A stretch of DNA of 64,000 nt from Parachlorella kessleri (lineage: Eukaryota; Chlorophyta; Trebouxiophyceae; Chlorellales; Chlorellaceae): positions 1 to 64,000 of the forward strand of contig BBXU01000960.1 in assembly GCA_001598975.1 (NCBI GenBank). Direction: 5' to 3'. Within the stretch, counting starts at the first letter, position 1. Each line of letters opens with the position of its first letter. The notes under the pieces are model-generated. The model did no database searches, had not been told where the DNA came from, and saw only the letters and a list, made by a program, of their open reading frames with translations. This document shows positions 1 to 12,121 of the stretch, in pieces. The translations under genes were made by a program, and so were the position numbers.

Positions 1-2417
1 GGCAGCTGGCTTCGAGCGCTGGAGGTGCAGCTACGGGCTACTGACAGAATGCCAGCAGGGCAAGAGGGGTCCAGCTCTAATGATGAAGGGGTGGTCAGGC
101 TCACTGCCATACAAGCCCAGGCAGCCTTGCGCCCTGCCATGCACGCAGCATTCACTGCCGCTAAATTGTGCCACTCAGCGGGCAAACTGTCGACTTCCAG
201 GAGACCGCTGCTTGCCGCAGAGGATGGGATGGGACTGCAGGTCTACGGCACAACTCTGAGGACTTCCATATCTGTTGTGGTTCACTTGAGGGGGGTGGCG
301 TACCCCACCTTTGATGACATGCCTTCCGAGCTCCTGAGGTGAGTTTCAAAAGGTGCCTTCCACCACACCATTTCATTGGTTGCTCAATAAAAGGTACATC
401 ATTCACGCCAGGAATCCAGCGTATACGTGGGCTATCCCCATGCTCGATAGCTAGGTATCAGGGATGGCATGTGTCCTAAGCTAAATCACGATTTTCAGAA
501 CCTGTGGTGCAAGAAGTCCTCCAGCCTGGTCGTGCACAGCAAAGCCCTAGCATGTCCGTGTAAATCGGCCAATTGTTAATTTATATGTTGCAGCTGGTGA
601 CAGCATCTGACTAGGGTCCTGGCTGCACAATGCTGTGCTACCTTCCCTTGCTGCAGCTACTATGAGTCCTTCAAGGTGGCAATGCTGGAGGCAACGGGTT
701 CGCTTCAGGCTGATGCGGCGCCGCTGCTGTCTGGTGCTGCTGACCTGGCCTGCCGGGAGCCTGGGCCTCTCCTGGACGTGCTGAGTTGCCTAGCAGGCGC
801 CACGGTCTCCTACTTTCGCCCTGGAGAGCCGGGCGTGGTGCTGCTCGCCCCCAAAGTCGTGGTGGCCGGACTGCGCCTGCTGCTGGTAAGCAGTGCCCTG
901 CTTGACTGTTCTGAATGGTGGGATTGTTCTCATGCGTTTGCCCGAATGCGGATCCTACATGTAGGTGTGGGGCTGTGACTCTAAGACTTCCCTTCTTCGA
1001 CCAAAGGGAGGGGAGGGGCCTGGGCGTATGCAGGCCAGTGATACTTAAAAAAACTGCCTAACACAACCTACTGACTGACAGACGTGCTCAGCTGAACAGC
1101 ACACCATACACCTGCTAAATAAAGTGCCGAGTCCTTGCAGGCCAGGAGAAATTTTGATAGTGCTGACTTGGACATCTACCAGAGGTTCTGGGGGTCTAAT
1201 GCCTGGTGGCTAGACCACCATCCAAGGTAGGCAAGGCCTTAAAAGCAGATCCCGGCTGGTGCTCTCCCGCTGAGCATAGCAGCCGCAAGGTGATGCTCTC
1301 GCAAGCAGTCGATGTGTAATTAGGCAGCCGCCCATGTGCAACCCAAGGCTGGCTGCCACTAGGCTTGAAATTCGACTTCCCTTGGCCTGGAGCTCGTGTA
1401 TGTATTGCACATGTGCATCGCACCAAAGCCAATAAGTACGGCCCCTCATGTGTCGCAGTCTGCACTATGCAGGCTCTGCGCTGAGGTGGTGACAAGCGGG
1501 GTACTGTCTGACAGTGCCTTGTGGCTGGCAGCCCAGCTGGAACGGGGCAACCATCCCCCAAAAGCTACCCGCACGCTTGTGGGGTCGCTGCACGAGGTGC
1601 TGCACCAGGCCATGCGGGGCATGGGGCGACTGCAGCTGGAGGTTGGGCGGGCAGCCATGTCCAACCCAAATGCTCGGCCACTTCCAGGGGGCATGGCCTT
1701 TCTAGTGCAGGTTCGGCAGGCTATTGAAGCAGCTCTTGGTGCAGGTAGGTAGAGTACCTAGGAGAGTTATGGGTGTAGTATGTACCGTTTGGTACATCTA
1801 CCTACAGACCAAGGCAGCTAGACAGGAAAGGCAGGGTTATTTGATCTGGCAGGAAGGGATTAAATTAATTAAGGGCCATTGTTGAGGGTGGGCTGGCTGG
1901 CACCCAAGCCACTGGGACTGCAGCACCAATCTCTGGTGGTCAAGTAGACGCACATCGTGCAGCGTGGAATGCTTCAAAAATTGTAGTCTTGCAAGGCTCA
2001 TGTGCACTGCCGACTGCAGACCAAGCAGCACTGGCAACTCCCGGCTTCTGGAGGGACCTGGCGGGACCAGGAGGGCTGGCACCTCTGCTGAAGGAGCTGG
2101 CCCAAGCCCTTGACGTGCAGCTGCCATCGGGGGATCCCGCTCGACAAGTGCCAGAGAAGCTGTCGCGCCTGGCTCTGCTAGACATCCGCGCGCAGCGGGC
2201 TTGCTCCCACAGCGCCTGCACAAACCTGAGCGGGGCAAGCGAGGGTGAGCTGGGCAAGGGCCGCCACTGCGCCCGCTGCAACACAGCAACATACTGCGGG
2301 GTGGAGTGCCAGCGGGCGGCATGGGTACAGGAGCACAAGCTCGCATGCGCCATCCGGTGCGAGTTGAAGGATCCGCAAAGGCCAAACACAGTGTCAGGTC
2401 ACATGGAGCGACCTTGA
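1..2417 (+). CDS. MYND zinc-finger protein, 3' part (5' end outside window)
   Basis: Partial gene whose 5' end lies left of the window. Exons that join in phase are 1-338, 657-885, 1141-1226, 1473-1744 and 2020-2417; the last acceptor could instead be at 1996, and both keep the frame. The last about 70 residues hold a MYND finger: C-x4-C, C-x2-C, then the typical YC-x3-CQ-x2-W-x2-H-x3-C, at about 2200-2350. MYND fingers are protein-interaction modules. The upstream part is helical, Leu/Ala-rich, and I recognise no catalytic domain in it. Green algae carry many proteins with a terminal MYND finger and no other known domain, so the partner and role stay open. The stop is TGA at 2415-2417. Confidence 0.82.
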
Positions 2418-3776
2418 ACAATGGGAGGTTCTCGGGTTCTTCGGTCTTTGGTGTTTTTCAGAAAGGATAGGCAAGCAGGGCTGCAAGTCTGATGAACGTA
2501 GCTGGGGCGCATGTAGGGTGGCTTCATGGTGTCATAGTAGATGGTCGACGATGCACAGCAAACACGGGTCATGTCAGCCGGCTCATGCTGGCAAGCATGC
2601 ATGTGCTGCCAAAGGTAGAATTGCAAGAAATTGTAGCTACTACGTGCTTGTCGTTCTGATGCTTGTTGTACAGGAGTAATATGATTTTCAGATCAGCAGT
2701 GGTGTATGCATAGACTAGACTAGTCAGCAGCAGTGAGCAAGGGTGCCAGATGGACACGCTTCTGCAGGTTTCGTCAGTGCGAGTGCAGGGTGAGGATTTA
2801 GCTGTGACCTTGGCTGCGGCTTTCCCTCTGCCAGGTTCCCATCTCCTATCACATGCATTTGTCTGGAAAAAAACCAGGCTCAGTTTTTCACCATGCCCAT
2901 CAACGTGCCCCTTGCCAAGCCCTGCGATGTCTCGCTTTGCTGCCTGCTGGTTTGCAGGTGGCAATAGGTGGCCAGGTACAGATAGTTAGTTACAGGCCAG
3001 CTTGTTCACGTTACTGGCAATTGCCCTTTTAACGCCGGCTTTGACATTGACTAGGCCTGCTTTGCACATTAGGGAAGGTCCACGGCTTGAAACAAATTGC
3101 CTACCAGTGGTGTTGTCTGTCAAACATCAAGCAGCAGGCCATGCTAAGACTGATGGCGACTTGAGCTGGTCAAGGAAAAACTTCACCTGGACCTCTGCAG
3201 CCGAGCGGCACGCAGAACCTTTTAACGGGAAACCTCACTCGACTAACCATCCTGCGCTACCGGACCAGACCTGCTCTCCTGGCTGACGATGGCGGCCATT
3301 TGCCTGTTGCACAGCCCAGCTACTAAGGCATCCTCTCAGGAGGCCACACTTGTCTTGCGCTTCTTGGAGGGTGGCTGCACATCCAGCATCACCCTGGCTC
3401 GGAACTCCTCATAGCACTGCAGGCAGGTACGACAGGAAACCCGCTTGGGCACCATCTCCTACTGCCAGGCACATGTGGTTCCATCAAGGCAGCGGCCCTC
3501 GGACCTTTGCTGGCACAGCAGTTCAACGCAGCCCAAGAGACATTGTGTGGCATGCCGACTGCAACGCTCTGTCCCAGCACATCCGGCTCCAGCTGTGGGC
3601 CCGCCGCACGTGAACTCTTCCTCCCCTTGGTACATGCTGCAGCCCACTCACTACCATGCTGATATCACCCACTAAGGTTCAATGAGCCCAACACACCCAA
3701 GTTAGGCTGGCCGAGCCCAGATGGCCAACATCCGACACATCAGACACTTCTTTCAGCAAGTTGGTGTCATACGTAG
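2418..3776. other. Intergenic, convergent 3' ends
   Basis: Lies between the 3' ends of the MYND gene (+) and the armadillo gene (-). Short open frames here (for example at 3002-3286 and 3350-3613) start on non-ATG codons and show no domain or splice support. TTACA at about 2986-2990 could be a reverse-strand TGTAA poly(A) signal, but it is nearly 800 bp from the stop at 3777. I see no RNA gene or mobile element. Confidence 0.5.
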
Positions 3777-6002
3777 TCATTGATAAAGGCACACTGCAGC
3801 CAGGGCACTCGCCTGCAGGAAGTCTGGGAAGGCCACCAGGTCGTCCCTGTCACCGTCCATGAGCTGCATGAGTGACTCAGCCAGCGGTATGATCTCGTCC
3901 TGGCGGAACCCGCGGCCGGCCAGGAAGGCCACCAGCTTCGCTAGGGTCAGGCAGCCGTCGCGCGTGCCTGTGCAGGTCACTCAGGCGGGAAGGACGAGAC
4001 GCATCTCAGTTGGTGTATGGACATGGGCGGGAAGGTGTGACTGTCTGTTACACCCGCACACTCCGACCGCAAGGGCATGTAGAGGTCCTTGACAGTGCAT
4101 ATAGTCATCCTTGCGTCAGGTGGTCTGTTAATCAGTGCGCCTGCCAGCGGCCCCATGGTTGACTGCAGCAGGAAGCACACCCTCGTGGCATGCACAGGTG
4201 GCAGCAGCCCGTGAAACAAGCCATTACCGCTCCCTAGCCCTGGCCATGCCTCCAACGTACCTGCACAGTCCACCTCATCAAAGCTCTCGTAGGCCCGCAG
4301 CATGCGCAGCACGCGTGGTGTCTGCGCCGCCAGCACCAGCTCCCGGATGTCCGCGTCCGACAGGCGCACAAACTCCGCGCCGCCGATGCCGCGCTGCCGG
4401 AAGCGTTGGGGCTGCAGGGGTGGGGCGCACAGAGGCAGGGAGCTCTAGCGACCCTCAAGGGCCTACCAGCTGTGGCCTTGTCTCCGGTGGAGCATGCTGA
4501 CAAGCGGAAATATCATGCAACAACTGTTTCCCAACTCGAACACACCGTGTCGTATGGTTGGCGAACCTGGCTTCCAAACCCCGGCATCGCCACCTCTATG
4601 TCACAGAGGGGGACACTACCAGTCCCTCACAGCAAACGCCAAACAGCCAGGACCCATACAGCATGGCAGCTAGATTAATCCACAGACATCTGCATCCCAA
4701 GACAGACCAGGTGGAGCATGGCTGCAGGAGCCCACCCACCCACCCACCTCCACGCCCTGGCTCTGCAGCAAGGCCGCCAATTGGTCGGCCGAGTACGTCA
4801 TCAGCGGCCGGTCCAGGTCCGGCAACTGGCCCAGGTTCTGCAGGATGCGCTTGGCGGCGGCGCGCAGCTCCGTCCAGGTGGGCACGGTGGAGGCCAGGAT
4901 GTGCTGGGCATGCTGGGGCACACCTGCAGCCGGCTGGGGCTCCTGGTGGGATGACATCACGCGACTAAGACACCATCGCACTTAACCCTCCGCTGTCCTG
5001 CTCTGTCGGCTTGCGCCCCATCTCAAATAACAAGCAAGCAGGCAGTGGTTGTGCGCCTGGAGGTAGGCACGGCTGACGGAGCACCTGTGCAACCCACGAA
5101 GGATTGACCCTGGAGCCGCATGCGGTGGCCATGCACCCACCTGCCGTACGTAGGGCGGGGTGGTGTGTGGCCCTCATGCTGATGCTGCGCAGCGCCTCAG
5201 CCACCTCACACCTGCAGCCCCACCTCAGGGTATGGGCCCACCCATTTGGATGCATAGATTAATTATTCAAATGTCACCAACCACCGCAATACTTGGACTC
5301 CAACACCTTCATAGCCAGCCCTTCCGTCGCCACATACTGAGAGGAGTACAGAAGATGTTGGGCCATACATAACCACATCCTCCATGCTGTCACTTGTGCA
5401 CCGCCCGCTGTCAAAATCCAACGCTGCTCCAGCATGCCGCAGCCTGAGGGGAAGCACCACCCGCACCCCTGTCCGCTAAAACTTTCCCCCTGTGCCCCAA
5501 CTGCAGATGCGCACATACGGCAAGTGCATCAAGAAGACCCCAGGCACCCCCATCCACAGCCTCACTTGATGCGCAGCAGCGCGTCGCGCACGCCCTCCCC
5601 CACCGCCCCGGGTGCACCGGGGAGCCCCAGTGGGGCCTGGAGGTAGGAGCACAGCGTGCGCAGCAGCCCCCGGGCGATGGCCTCCTCCTGGTTCCGCGGG
5701 TGCCCCTGACACAGCCTGCCAGCAGGCCGCCAGCAGAGCGGGGACATGGTGAGGTGTGCAGACAGCTCACATCTGTGTCACCTTTCAATCAACTGTGGCC
5801 AGGTGGCGCACAGCTACCGACGCCTCCCAAGAGACTGCAACACACCCCGTGCGCGCTGCCTAGCTCCACTATCAACACGACACTGGCCACTCCAGGTTGC
5901 CGCACGGCTCCCCACTGTCAACAGACCCGCCTGCCTGCTTGGTGGGCCCAAACCCCACTCAAGCTCTGCCAACTTCTCCACCCTCCAGCATACGACACCC
6001 GG

Positions 6003-6033
<31 letters not shown>

Positions 6034-9000
6034 CCCGCCCACCTGGCCACAACAGCCGCAGCCAGCCAGCCGGCCTGCACCGCTGAGCCCTGCTGCTGCC
6101 AGCGGGGCGCCAGCTGCAGAGGGTCCCCCTCCGCCCCTTCCTCCGCCAGCCTGGCCAGCAAGTCTAGCAAGGACAGCTGCCGCCCGGCACAGGGGGCCGA
6201 GGCCTGCAGCAGAGGGGGGCGCGCATTGCGCTGTTGCGTTCCCAACACACGTGGTTGCAACGGACAATCTGGCTGGCTGGATCCAATATACTCATGGCAT
6301 CGAAAACTCTAGGACCCATCTTCTAGAGAGCGTGCGGCCAGTGTAGCAGTGAACGCACAGTTGGTGCCAATCCGTCATTCATGGCGGGGAATGACAGCAG
6401 TGGTGGAAATCCATGCACAGCAGCAGACGCCGCCTCTTCACAAGCTTCCTCAAGCCCATCAGAGGAGTTCAACCCTGTCCAGCCTCAACAAAAAACAAAC
6501 CGCAGCCTGCTAAGCGTGTCTCATGCTCCACGGCCGCTGCTTGCCTGAGCCAGGGCATCCTTGTTGGCGGGCGCCAGCTCCTGCAAGACGCGCGCCGACA
6601 CGCAGCACAGCCGCCGCTCGCCCCCCGCCATCTGCGAGCCGATGGCCAGGAGCTGCACCAGGGGGCCCACAGCCCCGGCCTGCCTGTGGGAAGTGCAGGT
6701 AACAAATTTGAAGATGCTGCGACCTGGAAACTGCTCAAGCGCACAATGTAAGTAACCGAGCAGACACCGTGGGTCAAGGTAGACAGGCTGGCCGCTGCAG
6801 CACTCGAGGCAAGGCAGCTGTGCACAACATGGCGGTCCCAATGCCAGCACATGGTGCTGCAGAAATCAGTGAGGACATGGGGTGCCGGCTGGCACGATTC
6901 CCAAGTCCCACCTGACCAGCAGGGAGCACTCCTCACACGATGCTGCCAGCTTCTCAAGGATGGTGGCTATGGCCTCCTTGGTCTGTTGCATGTGCGGCAG
7001 CCCGCGGTACTGCTGCAGGATCTGCAGGTGGGCATCAACCAAAGATGCTCGCCCGCGCAAGGCCTTGCGACCGGCAGTGTACCTCACATTCAACCCAACC
7101 GATTAACCTGGCCTGGCGCATTGGTTACATTGCGGGCCCCACAACTTGGGACCGTTCTTGAAGATGACCCCCTCGCAGTGTGGCCTCGTACGATGACAAC
7201 TGCATAGGCCCGCTGCCAGGCAGGCACACAGACCAGAAAATAGAGCATGACTGTACCCAGCCCCGTCAGTCCGATTTAACCCTACCTCTCCTCAGTTCGC
7301 ATCGCCTGCCACCAGTAACAAATCCATAACCCTTACTCAACCCCTCACCTTGACAAGCTTGGGGACGGTGGTGACCCTCCACTCCTCGTAGTGAGGGCTC
7401 TCTGGCAGGGGCCGCTCGTCCTGCACACAGCGCAAGCAAAGTCGCAGCGCAGTGTGTGCAGAGCCCTCCTGCAACAACATCCTTGCCTGAGGGCAGCCAC
7501 GGCAAGCCCTCCCTAGCCGCGACCCCATGGACAGGCCACTGTCCTGCATGCCCCGAGCAAGAAAGAGCACACCACCTCAAGCCTGCAGTGTAAGTACAGC
7601 CGGCTCCTGCGGTGACAGGCAGGTGCATCAGCCGCCACAGAAGCACAGAGGAAGCCAGCCGCCCACCGCGGTTGCACGCAGAGAGGAGAGCTGCAACCCA
7701 ATTTTGGTGGCACTCCTCCCGCATGCACAATTCCCCCCCTGCCAAGCAGCGTCCTCCACCGCACCAGCAGCAGCGTGGCTGCCAGATCCTCCAGCAGTGC
7801 TGCTGCCTCCTCCTTTGACTCCCAGTCTAGCTGCGCATCCCCCAGCACGTCGGCCAGCGCTGGCACTGCCCCGGCCGCGGCCCTCAGCCGGGTACGGTTC
7901 GCCCGGGAGTCAGTCAGCAGGACCGACAGCGCGTGAACAGCGCTGCTTGCGGCCTTGTTGGCTTCCTCACTGAAACAGTGGGGGCAGACGAGGCGAAGCA
8001 GTCGAGATACAATTGGTGATGCTGTTATCAAACAATATGGCCATGACAATGGCAATGGGGCATTTGACGCAACTGGGGAGGCAAATGCGCCCAGTCAGGC
8101 GCTGGACTGTCGCTTGCCCAGTAGCACAGAAGGCTGCCACCTTGGATGACAGCTAGCATACAAGCCGGCCTGTAGTACAGACAGAATAAAGCAGCCCAGA
8201 AACGGAGGTGCTAGGTTTCTCACCTCCTGGGCAGCTCTCGAATGGCAGGCCTGGAGGCTAGGGCCGCAATGAGGAGGGAAAGCACGGCCTGCACACCACC
8301 CAGCTCCCTGCAGCAAGGGAATAGGCTGAAGAGCATCGCATGGACTATGCCAGAAAGGCACACACTAGTGCATAGGTAAAGACTAACTGACCACTTGACA
8401 CACAAGGAACAGAAGAGATAGCCCTTTGCCCGTCCAGCTGCTGACAGCAAGCACGCCTGGAGAGGCCTCATCCTGACCAGGCCGCTTTGGCAAGGAGCAG
8501 CATCAGACAGGACGGGCTCCGGTAACACCCTGCCTACCAGCTGGGGCACATGCCAGGCATACACGACAACCCCCTGCTCAAATCCGGCAACAGCACGCAG
8601 GCCTGAGTGGCACGCTGATCGCCCAAGGGTGCAGCCACCCCCTGCCGGTCGCGGCACACGGTGCTGTCGCCGTGGCCTGGCGTGCTCACCCGATGCGGCT
8701 GCACAGCCTGCGCGACACGCCCAGCATCTCCAGCACCCAGGCGGCCTCCCCTGCCAGCGCAAAGTCGCCGCTTTGCACGGCGGCATCCAGGGTGTTGATA
8801 ACCGCCCCCAATCCCGCCTGATCATGCTGCAGCTGCACACATGACACACGACCCACAGCCTGTCAGGCACTTGTGAAGTTTGTGCATGCGGCTTTGCCCA
8901 CCACCAAGACAGCCATATCAGCATCTACAGATGGTAGCCGCAGTGCTTGCTGCCAGCCCCGCGTCCAGAACACGCACTCAACGGTTCAATCGCATGGAGG

Positions 9001-10136
9001 GTGGGCCAGCACACCAATCACGCCCCTCGGCAGCTTCTGCAGCGTTGAGGTGCACGACCTGTCCCCCTTGCCAAACACACAACATCGATCGAAAGGGGGC
9101 CCAGAAAGCCGCTGCGCACCCTCCACCCTCCCCCTACTTCACACATGCTAATTTCCATGGCATGCATGGTCATTCACCCTCCCATTCCTCTGTTCAAAAC
9201 ATTGAGGTGGTTGTCATCTGAAACCCACCCACCTCGTCCCGCACAGCGCCCTGCCTCGCCATCAGTCGCAGGCACCGCACAACCTCCAGTTGGGCAGAAG
9301 GCGGCAGCTCCACAGCCCGCCTGGGCCGGGCTGCTGACTTTTGTCTGCTGCCGCCATCTTTGCCACGTGCTGTGAAGACAGCACCACTAGCAGCAGCTGT
9401 TGTTGTTGCAGGGGCGACTGCTGCACCGGCTGCCGCATCATGGGTGAAGGAGAGCAGGCCTAGCAGGGCGGCGACCAGGCCTGAGCCTGCTAATGCCTGC
9501 CGGTAGGCCCTGTCAGGGAGCTGGGCAAGGTTGGTGGCCAGCCCTAGGACGGCCTGCAGGCAGGCTTGCACGCATACACAGGCTTGAGCCTTGCGTACTC
9601 GACACAAGTTCCCACAATTTGTAACCAACAGGCCAGCAGGTGAGCGGAGGTAACCACCCTGGTCCCGTCACTGTGCCAACTGCAGATCCAGGAAAGCTGA
9701 TACGGTAGGAGCAACCCTGTCGTGGGCAACCTAGGTGGGAGAAAAGACAAGGTTGGAACCCGCTGCAAGGCACGCCCACCTCGAGTTCGTCTTGGGTCAG
9801 AGGGTCACTAGTTTCCAACGCTTGCGCGGCTGCACCCACCACTCCTGCCTCGGCTAGCACTATGGCAGTTACAGCTGCCTCTGCACCTGAAACAGCTGTC
9901 AGCTCTGCAACCTGCTGCAGCGCCGCAAGCCTGGTATCCTGACTTCTGATGGCGGTGACCATGGCGGCCGACACCTCCACGGGAGGTGAACCCCGCTCCC
10001 GTGCCCACCTCCATCGCTGCAGCCACAGATCAGGTGCAGGCCAGCTTGGGACGCGGACAAATTGCCAGATCATAAAGCTGACTGTGCCTGCCCACCTCCT
10101 TACCTGCTTCCTTTTGAATACATCTAGCAAACCCAT
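3777..10136 (-). CDS. Armadillo-repeat protein with SAM-like and EF-hand-like C-terminus
   Basis: Sixteen exons close in frame to 804 aa: 10136-10104, 10016-9780, 9553-9233, 8826-8690, 8307-8224, 7969-7760, 7481-7349, 7021-6912, 6683-6545, 6203-6081, 5705-5566, 5443-5285, 5211-5141, 4923-4748, 4411-4261 and 3967-3777. The start is ATG 10136 (MGLLDVFKRK). Most of the protein is Leu/Ala-rich helical repeats of armadillo type, with phrases such as GAVPALADVLGD and GGVQAVLSLLIAAL. The C-terminal 150 residues look different: a SAM-like helical bundle (YSADQLAALLQSQGVE through RLSDADIRELV) and then an EF-hand-like loop, DGDRDDLVAFPDF, with acidic residues at loop positions 1, 3, 5, 6 and 12. The role is probably scaffolding, with calcium sensing possible. 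The intron after 6545 needs a GC donor; the acceptor at 7481 (AAG) is weak. Confidence 0.8.
6003..6026. repeat. (CCAG)6 microsatellite
   Basis: Six perfect CCAG units inside an intron of the armadillo gene. Slippage-type simple repeat with no coding role. Confidence 0.9.
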
Positions 10137-11138
10137 CTTATTAGGTGGAATCAAACCTTTCTGACAGGGCGAGCATTAGCTGGGGCCCAATCGTGGGCCC
10201 AATGGGGTCCATCCAGCCTGCCTGGGCGCTGGAGGGAGCTACTGGGCGCCTGGATGGTAAGGATGGCAGGGGTGCGGTGGGGTAGCGCTCCTTGGCAGCC
10301 GTGTCACAGCCTATTCGGGTTTGGCATTTCTCAAAAGAGTGCAGTCTTGTACTTCATGGCTCGTGTATCCCCCAAGACAAGGGTGGCAGGAAGAGCAAAC
10401 GGGAGGAGATCGGGTTGAACTGTACTAACTGATATGCACCTGAACATGCAGTTGCGGTTAAAGTCGGTCTGCACACACAGCACAGACTCTCGGAATAAAG
10501 ACTACTAAGTGGAACTGGAACACTCAGGGGTAGCATGCATTTTGGTCGCAAATAAAGGCACTACGCAGAGCCATGCCAGGCCACCGCACAATTGCCGCCT
10601 GCATCCAATTTGAGGAGTTCACTGTCTGCCAAGCATGAACAACACATGCTTGGCTCAGAAAGACTGCCATGCTCGTTCACGCCCCACACAAAACTAGACT
10701 GGCCGGAAGGCAAACTTCGACACAGTGCAGCTCCTGCTGTTGCATGTTCAAAAAACATGAACTGCAGCGATCTGGAAGCAGACATTGATCATTTGCAGGA
10801 CACCGGAGTACCAAGGTTCTCCATCCACAAACACACAGGCACAGATGCACGCCTATAAGGTCGAAAAAGAAGGGTACAGTCAGTAATCTTCCTGGCAGCA
10901 CCTAAATAACTATGCGTGGAGCTATGCGAAGCATACTGAATATGACTCAATGCATACGTCTGACGGTCAAGGAGCTATATGACCATATGAGATGCGGCCA
11001 GTACACTGCACCGACAGACAAATGACATTGGCAGAATAAGAGGCCTCACGAGCACACGAGGGCCGACTACGACAAACACAGAATCTTAGACAGCATTACC
11101 ACAAGTATAGGCAAATTACATATAGTGATACGTCCGAC
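10137..11138. other. Intergenic: 5' region of armadillo gene and 3' region of kinase gene
   Basis: About 1 kb without a supported exon on either strand. The right part should hold the kinase 3' UTR and the left part the promoter and 5' UTR of the armadillo gene. Open frames at 10354-10551 and 10561-10901 have no domain similarity and no consistent splice borders. No repeat or RNA gene was seen. Confidence 0.5.
11116..11120 (-). promoter_or_regulatory. Candidate TGTAA poly(A) signal of the kinase gene
   Basis: TTACA on the + strand is TGTAA on the coding strand, about 20 nt past the kinase stop codon. TGTAA is the usual polyadenylation signal in chlorophycean algae, although the resulting 3' UTR would be very short. 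Confidence 0.4.
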
Positions 11139-12083
11139 TCAGTGACTCAGCGCAGCAAAGGGGCTCTCTATGACCTCCGCTGGCTGCACACGCACCGGCC
11201 TGAGAGGGCTGGGCCTCCCATACGTGGCAGCGACGCCCTCCCCAGCACCTCCGCCGCCGCCGCCGCGACCGGTGCTCGTATCCCCCCTTGCCGGCTGTGG
11301 CGGTATCACCGACGGCGCCGACTCACCGCTCACCCCCGCAGCCACCCCGCTGGCCCCACTCGCCGGGCTAATGGAGCCCCCAGACGTCCCGGCGTCGCCA
11401 GCCGCAACCGCCGCGACACGTGCCAGCTCCAGCGCGAGCGCCGGGCCCCTCACAGCGCTCTTCGCTGCTGCGACAGCGGCCGCCGTGTCTGCGCTGCTGC
11501 CGCCTCTGCTGAGCGTAAGGCTGCTCAGCACACCCACCAGCTCCTCTGCGCTGGGCCGCGCCGAGGGGTCGTAGGCGCAGCACCGGGCCTGCAGGTCAAT
11601 CACGGCCTGGGGGCACTGCTCCAGGGTCAGGCGCTCCATGTTGCCTCGCTGGGGATCAAGGCCTGCACCCACCAAGAGCCAGGCAGAGGTGATCACAAGC
11701 GAGAGGTCAGCCACAAAAGAGAAAGGCTTGGCCTGATCCACCGCCCGTGACCCGCCCCTGGCTGACGATTTGGCAGCGCGCCGCCATGGTGGCTGGCAGC
11801 CAAGAACACCAGGGCAGGGCCACCCCTCTGCAGGATGCTGCCTTTGCGAGCCGACAGCCTGGAGGCTCCCTCCTAGCGTGTTGCGCGCCGCCCAGCCATG
11901 GAACCTGCCTGTGCAAAGCTGCCAAAGGACGACCCCGAAGGAGTAGATGTCCGCCATCTTGGAGGCGTTGCCACCCACGAGCACCTCAGGGGCACAGCTG
12001 CAAACACCACGCAGATATGCTACAGGTCGTGGTCAGCATCGGTGCTGCAGTGTGTACAGTGCACAACCTAGACCCGCTCATGC

Positions 12084-12121
<38 letters not shown>

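Noticed and set aside
3002..3613. Two open frames on + between the MYND and armadillo genes
   Set aside because: They start on non-ATG codons, have no recognisable content and sit where 3' UTRs are expected.
12085..12120. CRISPR-like array
   Set aside because: Pure tetranucleotide repeat without spacers, inside an intron of a eukaryotic gene.
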